Of a stretch of 64,000 nucleotides of DNA, positions 19,830 through 29,180 are shown piece by piece. The position numbers and the translations under genes are program-made. Numbering within the stretch: position 1 is the stretch's first letter; each line of letters opens with the position of its first letter. Origin of the DNA: Effusibacillus pohliae DSM 22757 (lineage in GTDB: Bacteria; Bacillota; Bacilli; Tumebacillales; Effusibacillaceae); the NCBI RefSeq assembly GCF_000376225.1, contig NZ_AQXL01000123.1, positions 16,978 through 80,977 of the forward strand, written 5' to 3'. Below the pieces are notes generated by a model. The model was given only the letters and a program-made list of their open reading frames with translations, searched no databases and was not told the origin of the DNA.

Positions 19830-20786
19830 ATGGAACGCGGCGTATGGCGGCGCGGATTACGTGTAGGGATCCAGACAACCTGGGTGCTCAGCAAAGTGAT
19901 CGTCCCGGTTACGATTGTGGTGACCGTGTTGAAACATACTCCGGTGATCGGCTGGATTATCAAACTGTTTGCACCGTTGATGAACGTCTTGGGGCTGCCG
20001 GGAGAGGCGGCCATCGTGCTGGGACTCGGCTTTCTCCTCAATCTGTACGCGGGGATCGGCGCGATGTTCGTGTTGCCGCTCGGCGGTTACCAGATTTTTG
20101 TATTGTCGGTGATGTTGAGCTTTGCCCACAATCTGCTGGTCGAGACAGCCGTTTCGAAGCGGGCGGGGCTTTCTGCCACCCTGATTTCGTTGGTTCGGGT
20201 GGGCACCGCCTTCCTGTTTGCCGGCGTGATCCGGTTGTTCACTCCCGCCGGATCGGTAGCCGATGCGGCGCACACGGAGCAGGTGAAGCTTGATCCTTAT
20301 TTATGGCAGATGGCTCCTTCAGCGTTTTTGCTGGAACTGCTGGACAAGGCGTGGGCGGCCGTTTGGCAGTTGGTGCTGATCGTCATTCCGCTCATGTTTG
20401 TGATCCAGATTCTGAAGGAGATCCAGTTTCTCGACCGGCTGGCGGGCTGGATGCGGCCGGTTACCCGGGCGCTGGGCTTGCCGGAAAAAGCGGCTGTTCC
20501 GTTTCTGGCAGGCATCTTCTTCGGACTGGCGTACGGGGCGGGCGTGATTCTGCAGGCGACGGAGGAGGTAAACTTCACCCGGCGGGAACTGTACCTGATG
20601 TTTGTCTTCCTGATTTTGTGCCACGCGGTGGTGGAAGATACACTGCTGTTCGTTCCGCTGGGCGTCAACGGATGGCTGCTGCTGGCAACGCGGCTGTTGA
20701 CGGCGATTGTGATCACCGCCCTATTGGCCCATATCTGGCGGGAGCCTTCTGTGGGGCCGAAAATAGCAGTGACGAACGGCAAATGA
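19830..20786 (+). CDS. yvoD: nucleoside-recognition (Gate) domain membrane protein, YvoD-like
   Basis: 318 aa with about eight membrane segments and two Gate/nucleoside-recognition half-domains (about 45-150 and 185-300; AGIFFGLAYGAGVILQ is typical). The order hprK-(lgt)-yvoD-ppaX-yvoF matches B. subtilis. Function is unknown; Gate-domain proteins are thought to be membrane transport-like. ATG 19830 has GAGAGGAGAG upstream; the frame is open to 19755, but that part runs through the terminator. Confidence 0.85.
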   Translation: MERGVWRRGLRVGIQTTWVLSKVIVPVTIVVTVLKHTPVIGWIIKLFAPLMNVLGLPGEAAIVLGLGFLLNLYAGIGAMFVLPLGGYQIFVLSVMLSFAHNLLVETAVSKRAGLSATLISLVRVGTAFLFAGVIRLFTPAGSVADAAHTEQVKLDPYLWQMAPSAFLLELLDKAWAAVWQLVLIVIPLMFVIQILKEIQFLDRLAGWMRPVTRALGLPEKAAVPFLAGIFFGLAYGAGVILQATEEVNFTRRELYLMFVFLILCHAVVEDTLLFVPLGVNGWLLLATRLLTAIVITALLAHIWREPSVGPKIAVTNGK

Positions 20787-20823
20787 CTCTGTGACTGCAT
20801 GACACATCCGATGGAGGAACGGC

Positions 20824-21465
20824 ATGAAGTATCCGTACATTCTGTTTGACCTGGACGGCACTCTGGTGGACACCAATGAACTGATTTTGCAGTCGTTTGA
20901 ACATACGCTGGAACACTATTTTCCGGGACGGTATTCACGGCAGGACGTATTGCCGTACATGGGGGAACCGCTGGTCAAGCAGTTCGCCCGTTGGGCACCG
21001 CCGGAGCAGGTGTCCGAGCTGGTGCAGGCGTACCGCAAGTATAACGTGGAGAATCACGACCGGCTGGCGACCATTTTTCCGAATGTGCCGGAAGTGTTGG
21101 CCGAACTGAAAGCGCAAGGCTGCCGGATGGCGGTTGTGACAAACAAAATGCGGCTGACCGCCGAGAGGGGGTTGCGGCTGTTTGGCCTTGACCGCTATCT
21201 GGAAACTGTTGTGACGGTGGAAGATACGGACCAGCACAAGCCGCATCCGGCGCCGCTGCAGATTGCGATCGAGCGGTTGGGCGGGGAACCTGCCGGCACG
21301 TTGATGGTGGGGGATTCTCCCTACGATATTCTGGCCGGACAAGCGGCCGGTACGGCTACCTGCGCAGTGGCCTGGAGCTTGCGGGGGTGTGAAGGATTGG
21401 CTTCCTATAAACCCGATTATCTGATTGACGAGATGCGGGAACTTTTGGAGATTGTGCGGGGATAG
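20824..21465 (+). CDS. ppaX: pyrophosphatase PpaX
   Basis: 213 aa, HAD superfamily. Motif I is FDLDGTLVDT (8-17), motif II VVTNK (about 99-103), motif III the lysine of HKPHP and motif IV MVGDSPYDI. In B. subtilis PpaX hydrolyses the pyrophosphate released when HprK removes phosphate from HPr-Ser46, pulling that reaction forward; the shared neighbourhood with hprK supports the same role. GGAGG precedes the ATG. Confidence 0.9.
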   Translation: MKYPYILFDLDGTLVDTNELILQSFEHTLEHYFPGRYSRQDVLPYMGEPLVKQFARWAPPEQVSELVQAYRKYNVENHDRLATIFPNVPEVLAELKAQGCRMAVVTNKMRLTAERGLRLFGLDRYLETVVTVEDTDQHKPHPAPLQIAIERLGGEPAGTLMVGDSPYDILAGQAAGTATCAVAWSLRGCEGLASYKPDYLIDEMRELLEIVRG

Positions 21466-21466
21466 C

Positions 21467-21958
21467 ATGCGAAAGACGGAACGGTATCCGGTGCAGGGGT
21501 CAAATTCGCTGTGGCAGATGTACAAAACGGTGTCTTTCTGGAAAGTGGCGCGCAATTTTGCGGTGATTCAGGTCTCACGCTACACCCCTTTTTTGCCGTT
21601 GAAAAATTGGATGTACCGGACGTTTCTCGGAATGCAGGTGGGCGAGCGGACGGCGTTCGGACTGATGGCGATGCCGGACGTGATGTTCCCGGAACGGATC
21701 CGGATCGGCAGTAACTCGATCATCGGCTACAATACGACGATCCTGGCACATGAGTATTTGATCGATGAGTACCGGCTGGGGGATGTGGTGATCGGCGACC
21801 ATGTGATGATCGGCGCGAACACCACCATTCTGCCCGGTGTGACGATCGGCGACAGGGCGGTGGTGGGAGCCGGCTCGCTTGTCAACCGGGACATCCCGGC
21901 GGGGGCGTTTGCCGCCGGCAATCCGGTACGCATCATTCGGCAGCCGCAAACGGAGTAG
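21467..21958 (+). CDS. yvoF: left-handed beta-helix acyltransferase, YvoF-like
   Basis: 163 aa, hexapeptide-repeat O-acetyltransferase. The repeats (IRIGSNSIIGYNTTI, VIGDHVMIGANTTI, VTIGDRAVVGAGSLV) fill residues 75-150, with the catalytic histidine probably in AHEYL. ATG 21467 lies one base after the ppaX stop, so translation is coupled. The acceptor substrate is unknown. Confidence 0.85.
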   Translation: MRKTERYPVQGSNSLWQMYKTVSFWKVARNFAVIQVSRYTPFLPLKNWMYRTFLGMQVGERTAFGLMAMPDVMFPERIRIGSNSIIGYNTTILAHEYLIDEYRLGDVVIGDHVMIGANTTILPGVTIGDRAVVGAGSLVNRDIPAGAFAAGNPVRIIRQPQTE

Positions 21959-22034
21959 GACAGTGGCGGAATGGCATGGTAAAATTTTTGCGAAGGGTGG
22001 CCATGATGAGTTCACCGACAAGCAAGCCCTTCCA

Positions 22035-22063
22035 TTGACATCTGCCGCCGCTTTTGTTACCAT
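22035..22063 (+). promoter_or_regulatory. strong sigma-A promoter of the histidine operon
   Basis: A perfect TTGACA (22035-22040), 17 bp and TACCAT (22058-22063). It is the best promoter in the window by eye. Confidence 0.8.
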
Positions 22064-22074
22064 GTGAAATCATA

Positions 22075-22098
22075 CTTTAGTATATTAGCAGACTAAAG
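22075..22098. promoter_or_regulatory. inverted repeat, probable his operon operator
   Basis: CTTTAGT (22075-22081) and ACTAAAG (22092-22098) are perfect inverted arms separated by 10 bp, starting 12 bp after the -10 element. The placement is right for a repressor. The arms resemble the TAGT/ACTA half-sites of TrpR-family proteins, and a TrpR-like protein (YerC/HisR) has been proposed to regulate his genes in Firmicutes. The regulator gene is not in the window, so identity is inferred. Confidence 0.55.
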
Positions 22099-22119
22099 CA
22101 AGCTTGGTGGTGGAACCGG

Positions 22120-23352
22120 ATGCAAAAGCCGTTGGTATTTGAGAAGCCGCAGGGGGTGCGGGATTTTTTGCCCGATACGGCAGCCAATAAACGGCAGATT
22201 GAGCGGCAGATTTCGAACAGTTTCGCCCGTTGGGGGTACCGCGAGATTATCACCCCAATGTTTGAATATATGGAAACGTTTCAGACCGGGATTCGGGGGG
22301 CGGAAGATCGGGTCTTTAAATTTGTCGACCGGTCCGGCCGGATGGTCGCCTTGCGCGCCGACATGACCGCGCCGATTGCGCGTGTGGCCGCTTCCTTGCT
22401 GAAAAATTCGCCACTCCCCATCCGCTTATCGTATACCGCCAGCATTTTCCGGCAGCAGGAGCTGACGGCCGGACGCGATACCGAGTTCACGCAAGCGGGT
22501 GTCGAGTTGATCGGCGACTCGTCGCCGGACGCGGATGCGGAGATGCTGGCGCTGGCCGTTTCCGCTTTGCAGGAGATCGGGCTGGAAGGATTCCGGCTTG
22601 CGTTGGGGCAAGTCGGATTTTTGCATGGCCTGCTGCTGGAGCATGTGGACGACGCGGAGATTCGAGAGCGGTTGCAAAACGCTTTGGCCGATAAAGATTA
22701 TGTCGGATTCGAACGGATCGTCAAAACGCAAACGGCGGGTCCCGCCTGCGACGTTCTGCTGCAGATTCCCCGGCTGCGCGGCGGTGTGGAGATCCTGGCC
22801 GCTGCGAAAGATTTGACAAGCAGCCCGCCGGCACAGGCTGCTCTGCAAAATCTGCAGGAGATCTGGCAGGTGCTGGAGATCCACGGCGTGACGGAGCATG
22901 TGCAAATCGACCTCAGCTTGCTGCTGGGGCTGAACTACTACACGGGAGCGGTGTTTGAGGGATACGCCCCGCTGATGGGCTTTCCGATCTGCGGCGGCGG
23001 CCGCTATGACGAACTGCTGGGAAAATTCGGCCGGCAAGCCCCCGCAACCGGATTTGTGATCGGGATCGAACGGGTGTTGGAGATCCTGGAGAAAAAAGGC
23101 GCTTTTTCCGCCCAGCCGCGTTATCTGCTCGGCTATCGGCAGGCCGAGCGGGCAACCGCGTTGCGGTTTGCCGCATTTTTGCGGAAGCGGCAGGCTGCGG
23201 TTGCGACAATTCTGCTGGTTGACGGGGAAGCGCCGCCGAAGATCGACGGAGCGGAAACGGCGCAGCTGCAGGCCGGCCACCTGGAAACGGACGCGCAGCA
23301 GCTTCGCATTCTATATGAAGCGTTTTGCAGGGAAGGAGGGGGCGCGAGGTGA
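22120..23352 (+). CDS. hisZ: ATP phosphoribosyltransferase regulatory subunit
   Basis: 410 aa, a class II aminoacyl-tRNA-synthetase-like protein that lacks tRNA charging and activates short-form HisG. Motif-like stretches are FEKPQGVRDFLPDTA (N-terminus), DMTAPIARVA and GGGRYDELLGKFG. It opens the histidine operon, right behind a strong promoter and a palindromic operator. GTG of hisG overlaps its stop codon. Confidence 0.95.
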   Translation: MQKPLVFEKPQGVRDFLPDTAANKRQIERQISNSFARWGYREIITPMFEYMETFQTGIRGAEDRVFKFVDRSGRMVALRADMTAPIARVAASLLKNSPLPIRLSYTASIFRQQELTAGRDTEFTQAGVELIGDSSPDADAEMLALAVSALQEIGLEGFRLALGQVGFLHGLLLEHVDDAEIRERLQNALADKDYVGFERIVKTQTAGPACDVLLQIPRLRGGVEILAAAKDLTSSPPAQAALQNLQEIWQVLEIHGVTEHVQIDLSLLLGLNYYTGAVFEGYAPLMGFPICGGGRYDELLGKFGRQAPATGFVIGIERVLEILEKKGAFSAQPRYLLGYRQAERATALRFAAFLRKRQAAVATILLVDGEAPPKIDGAETAQLQAGHLETDAQQLRILYEAFCREGGGAR

Positions 23353-24011
23353 CAAACGATCCGCAACAGCTGACAGTCGCCCTGTCCAAAGGACGGATCA
23401 TGCAAGACACACTGCGCCTGCTGCAGCAGGCGGGGATTCCGGTTCCGGCAGATCTTGCGGAGTCCCGCAAGCTGATCCTCGAATCGGAGGACCGGTCGCT
23501 CCGCTACATTCTGGCGAAACCGGTCGATGTCCCGACGTATGTGGAATACGGTGCGGCCGATGTCGGGATTGTCGGGAAAGACGTGCTGCTCGAGGCGGAA
23601 CGGGATCTGTATGAGCTACTTGATTTGGGGATCGGCCGCTGCCGCATGTGCGTCTGCGGGCTTCCCGGCAGCGCCGGCGGCATGGTCAGCCGGGTGGCCA
23701 GCAAATATCCGCGGATTGCGGCCGATTATTTTCGCAGCCAGGGGCAGCAGGTGGAAGTGATTTTTCTGAACGGGTCTGTGGAACTGGCGCCGCTGATCGG
23801 ACTGGCCGACCGGATCGTCGACCTGGTCGAGACCGGGCGGACGCTGGCGGAAAATGGGCTGGTGGTGCAGCGCGAGATTTTGCAGATTTCGACGCGGGTG
23901 GTGGCCAACCGCATGAGTTTTCGGCTAAAAAGTGAACAGATCGACCATTTTGTCGCACGGCTACGGCAGGTGGCGGAGCCGGCTGTGGACGCCGGACAGG
24001 CGGGGAGGTAA
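23349..24011 (+). CDS. hisG: ATP phosphoribosyltransferase, short form
   Basis: 220 aa catalytic subunit for the first step of histidine synthesis (ATP plus PRPP to phosphoribosyl-ATP). TVALSKGRIM begins the fold and the PRPP-binding loop is LVETGRTLAENGL. It has no C-terminal regulatory ACT-like domain, which is why HisZ is needed. GTG 23349 overlaps the hisZ stop and follows GGAAGGAGG. Confidence 0.95.
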   Translation: MTNDPQQLTVALSKGRIMQDTLRLLQQAGIPVPADLAESRKLILESEDRSLRYILAKPVDVPTYVEYGAADVGIVGKDVLLEAERDLYELLDLGIGRCRMCVCGLPGSAGGMVSRVASKYPRIAADYFRSQGQQVEVIFLNGSVELAPLIGLADRIVDLVETGRTLAENGLVVQREILQISTRVVANRMSFRLKSEQIDHFVARLRQVAEPAVDAGQAGR

Positions 24012-24015
24012 GCGA

Positions 24016-25302
24016 ATGATTCGGATTGTCGAGGCAAGGAACTTTGCGTTACAGAGGGAAGAAGCGGAACCGTACGAAAAAGAGCGCGAGATCGTACTGG
24101 ATATCATCCGGCAGATCCGGCAATATGGAGATGAAGCGCTGCGGGCATTCACAAGACGGTTTGACGGAGTCGACCTGTCCGATTTTCGCCTGTCGGAAAC
24201 GGCGTATGAAAATGCGTATGACCGGGTAACTCCGGAGTTCGTCGAGGCGCTGCGGGAAGCGATCGCGAATATTCGCCGTTTCCATGAGGCCCAGCGCAGG
24301 CAGTCGTACATGCTGGTGGACGCGGAAGGCACGATGCTGGGGCAGTTGGTGAGACCGCTGCAACGGGTCGGCGTATATGTGCCGGGCGGGACAGCCGCCT
24401 ATCCGTCCACCGTACTGATGAATGTCATTCCGGCACAGGTGGCGGGGGTGGCGGAAATCGTGGTGGTGACGCCGCCTGACAAGCAGGGCAATGTGCATCC
24501 GGGCGTCCTGGTGGCCCTCAAGGAACTGGGGATTGCGGAAGCGTACCGGATCGGCGGTGCGCAGGCGATTGCAGCTTTGGCATATGGCACGGAATCGATC
24601 CGACCGGCAGACAAGATCGTCGGTCCCGGCAATATTTATGTAGCGCTCGCCAAACAGGCGGTGTTTGGCAAAGTGGGGATCGAAAGCATCGCGGGTCCGT
24701 CCGACATCCTAGTCGTGGCGGACGATTCGGCAGATCCGGAGTATGTGGCGGCCGATTTGCTGTCACAGGCGGAACACGGGGAACTGTCACAGGTGATTCT
24801 GGTGACGCCTTCCCGCGAACTGGCGGAAAAAACGGCCCGGGCGCTGGAGCAACAATTGGCGGTATTGCCGCGGCGGGAGATCACCGAGGCTTCCATCCAC
24901 AGCCGGGGGGCGATTGTGGTTACGCGCGATCTGGCGGAAGCGATCGAAGTGGCGAACCGCGTGGCGCCGGAGCATCTCGAGCTGATGGTGGAAAATCCAG
25001 ATGATTGGATCGGCTGCATCGTCAACGCCGGGGCGATTTTCGTCGGCGCGTATTCGACCGAACCGGTCGGCGATTATTACTGCGGCACCAACCATGTGCT
25101 GCCGACTGAGGGAACGGCCCGTTTTTCTTCGCCGCTGAATGTGGAAGACTTTTTGAAAAAGACTTCGTTGATCCGCTACAGCAAATCGGCGTTGTTGGCA
25201 CACGGGCAGAAAATCATCGCGCTGGCGGAAGCGGAAGGTCTCGAGGCGCATGCGAACGCGGTGCGGATTCGTCTGAAAAAGGAAGGAATGGGACGGTCAT
25301 GA
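24016..25302 (+). CDS. hisD: histidinol dehydrogenase
   Basis: 428 aa zinc enzyme performing the last two oxidations, histidinol to histidine. The family signature [12 protein letters not shown] and zinc-site regions around [10 protein letters not shown] and LPTEGTARF are visible. ATG 24016 starts 4 bp after hisG. An upstream open frame to 23932 overlaps hisG and lacks family sequence. The stop overlaps hisB (ATGA). Confidence 0.96.
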   Translation: MIRIVEARNFALQREEAEPYEKEREIVLDIIRQIRQYGDEALRAFTRRFDGVDLSDFRLSETAYENAYDRVTPEFVEALREAIANIRRFHEAQRRQSYMLVDAEGTMLGQLVRPLQRVGVYVPGGTAAYPSTVLMNVIPAQVAGVAEIVVVTPPDKQGNVHPGVLVALKELGIAEAYRIGGAQAIAALAYGTESIRPADKIVGPGNIYVALAKQAVFGKVGIESIAGPSDILVVADDSADPEYVAADLLSQAEHGELSQVILVTPSRELAEKTARALEQQLAVLPRREITEASIHSRGAIVVTRDLAEAIEVANRVAPEHLELMVENPDDWIGCIVNAGAIFVGAYSTEPVGDYYCGTNHVLPTEGTARFSSPLNVEDFLKKTSLIRYSKSALLAHGQKIIALAEAEGLEAHANAVRIRLKKEGMGRS

Positions 25303-25892
25303 GCGACAATCGGATTGGCGAAATCAAGCGCGACACGCTGGAGACGCAGATCTCCCTGCGGCTGGATCTGGACGGGGAAGGCAAGCGGGATCTGCTGCTG
25401 CCGGTGCCCTTTTTGCAGCATATGCTGGATCTGTTCGCGAAACACTCCGGTTTTGATTTGACGATCGACGCGGAGGGAGACACGGAGATCGACGACCATC
25501 ACACGGTTGAAGACATCGGCATTTGTCTGGGACAGGCGTTCAAGCAGGCGGTCGGCGACAAGGCGGGGATCCGCCGTTACGGGAACCGGTTCACCCCGAT
25601 GGACGAATCGCTTGCTCAGGTGACGGTCGACATTTCGGGCCGCTCCTACTTGGTGTTTAATGCCAAATTCCCGGCGGAAAGAGTCGGGACTTTCCAAACG
25701 GAGCTGGTACAGGAATTTTTCCAGGCGTTCGCGGCGAATGCGGGCGTCACCTTGCACATCAATCTGCACTACGGCACCAATACGCACCACATGATCGAGG
25801 CGATTTTCAAAGCGTTTGCCGGAGCGCTGGCGGAAGCGACCCGCAGGGATGAGAAGATCCGCGGTGTGCTTTCGACCAAGGGAACGCTATAA
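25299..25892 (+). CDS. hisB: imidazoleglycerol-phosphate dehydratase
   Basis: 197 aa, monofunctional HisB without the fused phosphatase of enterics. Manganese-binding motifs DDHHTVED and [10 protein letters not shown] are present. Start overlaps hisD. A 100-bp gap before hisH interrupts the otherwise tightly packed operon and holds a copy of the dispersed repeat described at 25894. Confidence 0.96.
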   Translation: MSDNRIGEIKRDTLETQISLRLDLDGEGKRDLLLPVPFLQHMLDLFAKHSGFDLTIDAEGDTEIDDHHTVEDIGICLGQAFKQAVGDKAGIRRYGNRFTPMDESLAQVTVDISGRSYLVFNAKFPAERVGTFQTELVQEFFQAFAANAGVTLHINLHYGTNTHHMIEAIFKAFAGALAEATRRDEKIRGVLSTKGTL

Positions 25893-25893
25893 A

Positions 25894-25954
25894 CACCCGT
25901 CGAAGTGAAGCAAAGCTTTGTACCCTATTCCGAATGCTTTGCCGGGGCCCCAAA
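25894..25954 (-). repeat. dispersed structured repeat, copy 1 (hisB-hisH gap)
   Basis: Read on the minus strand, these 61 bp align without gaps to 30936-30996 in the trxB leader with 45 matches (about 74%). Shared blocks include GCCCC, AAGCA, TCGGA and TCACTTCG at the same spacing. The outer arms (CCCGGCAAAG and CTTCGACGGG) still pair at eight of ten positions. The element interrupts the his operon without breaking a gene. Confidence 0.65.
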
Positions 25955-25992
25955 AAGAAATCGCTTGATCACCAATGTAGTTGGGAGTTGAC

Positions 25993-26616
25993 ATGATGAT
26001 CGCAATTGTAGACTACGGGATGGGGAATCTGCGGTCTGTCCAGAAAGCGTTTGAAAAAATCGGCCACGAAGCGGTCGTCACCAGTGATCCACAGCAGGTG
26101 GAAGCGGCGGCCGGCGTGCTGCTGCCGGGGGTCGGGGCGTTTGGCGACGCTATGTTCCATTTGCGGCAGTTGGGACTGCTTGATGCCGTCAAGCGGGTCG
26201 CGAAGCAGGAGAAGCCGCTGCTCGGCATCTGTCTTGGCATGCAGCTGTTGTTCAGCACGTCGGAGGAACATGGCCACCATCTCGGGCTGAACCTGATTCC
26301 CGGCCATGTCAAACGGTTTAAGGGAAAGTTCAAAATTCCGCACGTCGGCTGGAACAGTTTGCAGGTCAAGCGGCCGCATCCGCTGCTGGAAGGTGTCCGC
26401 AACAATGATTACGTCTACTATGTGCACAGCTATCTGGTCGATCCGGCAGACCGCAGCGTGATCCTTGCAACCAGCGACTATTACGGGGAAGTTCCGGGAG
26501 TGGTCGGATACAAGAACGTGTTCGGCATCCAGTTTCACCCGGAAAAAAGTTCGTCGGTCGGCCTGCGCATGCTCGACAATTTCGGCCGCATGTGCAAGGA
26601 AGGAGTGTTGGCATGA
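25993..26616 (+). CDS. hisH: imidazole glycerol phosphate synthase, glutaminase subunit
   Basis: 207 aa class I glutamine amidotransferase that feeds ammonia to HisF. The nucleophile cysteine is in GICLGMQLL, and the His/Glu pair is in FGIQFHPEKSS. ATG 25993 or 25996 may be used; GGGAG precedes both. The stop overlaps the hisA start (ATGA). Confidence 0.95.
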   Translation: MMIAIVDYGMGNLRSVQKAFEKIGHEAVVTSDPQQVEAAAGVLLPGVGAFGDAMFHLRQLGLLDAVKRVAKQEKPLLGICLGMQLLFSTSEEHGHHLGLNLIPGHVKRFKGKFKIPHVGWNSLQVKRPHPLLEGVRNNDYVYYVHSYLVDPADRSVILATSDYYGEVPGVVGYKNVFGIQFHPEKSSSVGLRMLDNFGRMCKEGVLA

Positions 26617-27383
26617 AACAGAATGACGAATTTGTTTTGTATCCCGCGATCGACATCCTGGGCGGCAAAGCGGTGCGTTTGCTGCGGGGAGATTACGACG
26701 AGCAAACGGTCTATCACGACAATCCGGTTGATGCAGCCCGCCAGTGGGTCGGGCAGGGGGCCGAGTTTATCCATGTGGTGGACCTCGATGGGGCGAAAGC
26801 AGGCTCACAGCAAAATCGGCCTGTGATCGAGCAGATTGTGAAAAGTGTCCCGGTGCCGGTGCAGGTCGGCGGCGGCATCCGGAACGGCGAGACGCTGGAA
26901 GCCCTCTTTTCGCTCGGGGTGGCACGCTGCATTCTGGGGACCGCCGCTGTGCGGGAACCTGATTTTGCCAAGCAGGCTTTGGTGGAGTACGGAGAGCGGA
27001 TCGTCATCGGACTCGACGCAAAAAATGGCTGGGTGGCCGTCAACGGCTGGCTGGAAACATCGGACGTTTCGGCGATCGAACTGGGCCGACAGCTGAAGGA
27101 GTGGGGGGCAACCCGGGTGATTTTTACCGATATCGCGCGGGATGGAACCCTGTCCGGTCCCAATCTGGCGGCCAACATCGAGCTGGCCGAGCAGACCGGC
27201 CTGAAAGTGATCGCGTCGGGCGGCGTGAAAGAAACGAACGACCTGCTGCAACTGGTGAAATACCGGCATGTCGGAGTGGCCGGGGCGATCATTGGCAAGG
27301 CGCTGTACACCGGCAGCATCCGATTGCAAAGCGCGGCTGAACAGGTCAAGCAAGCGCTGGCGGCCGACGGAGGGGAAGCTTGA
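26613..27383 (+). CDS. hisA: ProFAR isomerase (phosphoribosylformimino-AICAR-P isomerase)
   Basis: 256 aa TIM barrel, isomerising ProFAR to PRFAR. The N-terminal catalytic Asp is in [14 protein letters not shown], and the second in [14 protein letters not shown]. Phosphate-binding loops are GGGIRNGE and ASGGVK. Its start overlaps hisH and its stop touches the hisF start (TGATG). Confidence 0.95.
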   Translation: MKQNDEFVLYPAIDILGGKAVRLLRGDYDEQTVYHDNPVDAARQWVGQGAEFIHVVDLDGAKAGSQQNRPVIEQIVKSVPVPVQVGGGIRNGETLEALFSLGVARCILGTAAVREPDFAKQALVEYGERIVIGLDAKNGWVAVNGWLETSDVSAIELGRQLKEWGATRVIFTDIARDGTLSGPNLAANIELAEQTGLKVIASGGVKETNDLLQLVKYRHVGVAGAIIGKALYTGSIRLQSAAEQVKQALAADGGEA

Positions 27384-28144
27384 TGCTGACCAAGCGCATT
27401 ATTCCGTGTTTTGACGTGAAAAACGGCCGGGTCGTGAAAAACGTATCGTTTCTGACCAACGAGCGGGATGCGGGCGATCCGGTCGAGTTGGCCGCCTATT
27501 ATGAGGAAGCGGGCGCCGATGAACTGGTGCTGCTTGATATTACCGCGTCTGTCGAAGGGCGCTCGACGATGATGGACATCGTCCGCCGCACGACAGAACA
27601 GGTATTTATCCCGTTTACGGTCGGCGGCGGTATCTCGTCGGTCGACGACATCCGGGAGATCTTGAAGGCGGGAGCCGACAAGGTGTCGATCAATACGGCC
27701 GCCGTGAAAAATCCGAAACTGATCGCGGAAGGGGCCAAACGGTTCGGGCAACAGTGCATCGTCGTGGCGATTGACGGCCGCTATGACCGGTCGAAAGGCG
27801 ACTGGGAGGTGCTGATCCACGGGGGACGCACATCCACCGGCATGAGTGTGATCGACTGGGCGAAGAAGGCGGAGTCGCTGGGGGCCGGCGAGATTTTGCT
27901 CACTTCCTTCGACCAGGACGGGCAAAAAGACGGCTACGATCTGACCCTCACCCGGTTGGTGTCGGAGGCGGTTTCGATCCCGGTGATCGCGTCGGGTGGG
28001 GCGGGCAAGAAGGAGCATTTTTATGAGGTGTTCACAGAAGGCAAGGCGGACGCCGCGCTGGCTGCATCGATTTTTCACTTTAAAGAGACGTCGGTCGGGG
28101 AAGTGAAAAATTACTTGAAGAAAAAAGGGGTGCCGATCCGGTGA
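27383..28144 (+). CDS. hisF: imidazole glycerol phosphate synthase, cyclase subunit
   Basis: 253 aa TIM barrel closing the imidazole ring, with HisH as partner. [12 protein letters not shown] holds the first catalytic Asp, and [12 protein letters not shown] the second; GGGISS and [10 protein letters not shown] are the phosphate loops. ATG 27383 shares a base with the hisA stop and is preceded by GGAGGGGAAGC. Confidence 0.96.
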   Translation: MLTKRIIPCFDVKNGRVVKNVSFLTNERDAGDPVELAAYYEEAGADELVLLDITASVEGRSTMMDIVRRTTEQVFIPFTVGGGISSVDDIREILKAGADKVSINTAAVKNPKLIAEGAKRFGQQCIVVAIDGRYDRSKGDWEVLIHGGRTSTGMSVIDWAKKAESLGAGEILLTSFDQDGQKDGYDLTLTRLVSEAVSIPVIASGGAGKKEHFYEVFTEGKADAALAASIFHFKETSVGEVKNYLKKKGVPIR

Positions 28145-28902
28145 CAACCGACAGCAAGGAGAGGGGATGGGTGGACGGCCTGCGGTATGACGAGCGCGGG
28201 CTGATTCCGGCGATCGTGCAGGATGCGGAGAGCCAGGCGGTGCTGATGCTCGCGTATATGAATCGCGACTCGCTGCTGAAAACGCTGGAAACCGGGCAAA
28301 CGTGGTTTTGGAGCCGGTCGCGCAACGAGCTGTGGAACAAGGGGGCGACGTCCGGACATGTGCAGCAGGTGCAAAGCATCGCGTATGACTGTGACCGGGA
28401 CGCGTTGCTGCTGCAGGTGAAGCAAACGGGAGCCGCTTGTCACACCGGCGCGTACACCTGTTTTTTTGAACAGGTTGTGGGCGAACCGGGCTGCGTGACG
28501 GATTGTGAGGACAAGCAGGGAGAGGGTGTCAGCAAGCAGCGTGATGCGGCTGCAAGCGCGGCTGGGACATCGGTCGAGCCGGCTGCACGCGACAGGTATG
28601 GGATTCTCACGGACCTGATCGAGACGATCGATCGCCGCTATGCAGAACGGCCGGAAGGAGCCTACACCACTTATCTGTTTGCAAAAGGAATCGACAAAAT
28701 CCTCAAGAAAGTCGGGGAAGAAGCGACCGAAGTGATCGTGGCCGCGAAAAACGGGGATGCGGCTGAATTGGTGGCCGAGGCGGGCGATTTGCTCTATCAT
28801 TTGCTGGTCTTGCTGAAACAGCAGGGAATTCCGTTCGACGCCGTGCTGGCGGAACTGGAAAAACGTCATGGAGCGAAGGACATGCCGAATAAAACGAAAT
28901 AG
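28141..28902 (+). CDS. hisI: bifunctional phosphoribosyl-AMP cyclohydrolase/phosphoribosyl-ATP pyrophosphatase
   Basis: 253 aa HisIE fusion doing steps two and three of the pathway. The cyclohydrolase half (about 1-115) has [20 protein letters not shown] and the zinc region [10 protein letters not shown]; the pyrophosphatase half (about 150-245) has [15 protein letters not shown] and [13 protein letters not shown]. The linker (about 115-150) is rich in Lys, Ala and Glu. GTG 28141 overlaps hisF. This is the last his gene here; hisC and a histidinol phosphatase must lie elsewhere. Confidence 0.95.
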   Translation: MTTDSKERGWVDGLRYDERGLIPAIVQDAESQAVLMLAYMNRDSLLKTLETGQTWFWSRSRNELWNKGATSGHVQQVQSIAYDCDRDALLLQVKQTGAACHTGAYTCFFEQVVGEPGCVTDCEDKQGEGVSKQRDAAASAAGTSVEPAARDRYGILTDLIETIDRRYAERPEGAYTTYLFAKGIDKILKKVGEEATEVIVAAKNGDAAELVAEAGDLLYHLLVLLKQQGIPFDAVLAELEKRHGAKDMPNKTK

Positions 28903-28912
28903 ACGGGGCGTC

Positions 28913-29026
28913 GCCTCGATACTCCCGTGCAAACCGGCGCCTGGCAACAGGCAACGAGGCAGCATGGGAGCAGTGAGGATGGCGCGGTCGCAAGCGAGGT
29001 CAGACTTTCCGGTGGAGGTCTGGCCT
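28913..29026 (+). other. structured, pseudoknot-like region after hisI
   Basis: Arms interleave: GCCTCG (28913-28918) with CGAGGC (28955-28960), and CTCCCGTGC (28922-28930) with GCATGGGAG (28962-28970, one G-T pair). Inside lies a GNRA hairpin, GCCTG-GCAA-CAGGC (28939-28952). Downstream, AGGTCAGAC (28997-29005) pairs with GTCTGGCCT (29018-29026). The layout is that of a compact H-type pseudoknot plus a hairpin. The 278-bp gap holds no supported gene. Confidence 0.45.
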
Positions 29027-29122
29027 TATTGCATTGTCTTGCGTTGGCAATATTGATACTATGGGAGTGATGCAGAATTTGCGGAAAAGAGGACGATCGG
29101 CGCTTCGTCCGTCTGCGATCTG

Positions 29123-29131
29123 TGGTATACT
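29123..29131 (+). promoter_or_regulatory. extended -10 promoter for yvcD
   Basis: TG-g-TATACT at 29123-29131; the -35 region is poor. It lies 50 bp ahead of the yvcD start. Confidence 0.5.
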
Positions 29132-29180
29132 GGGACTGAAGTGAACATCATGTTTCCGTTGATCGCGGGAGGTGACTTGA

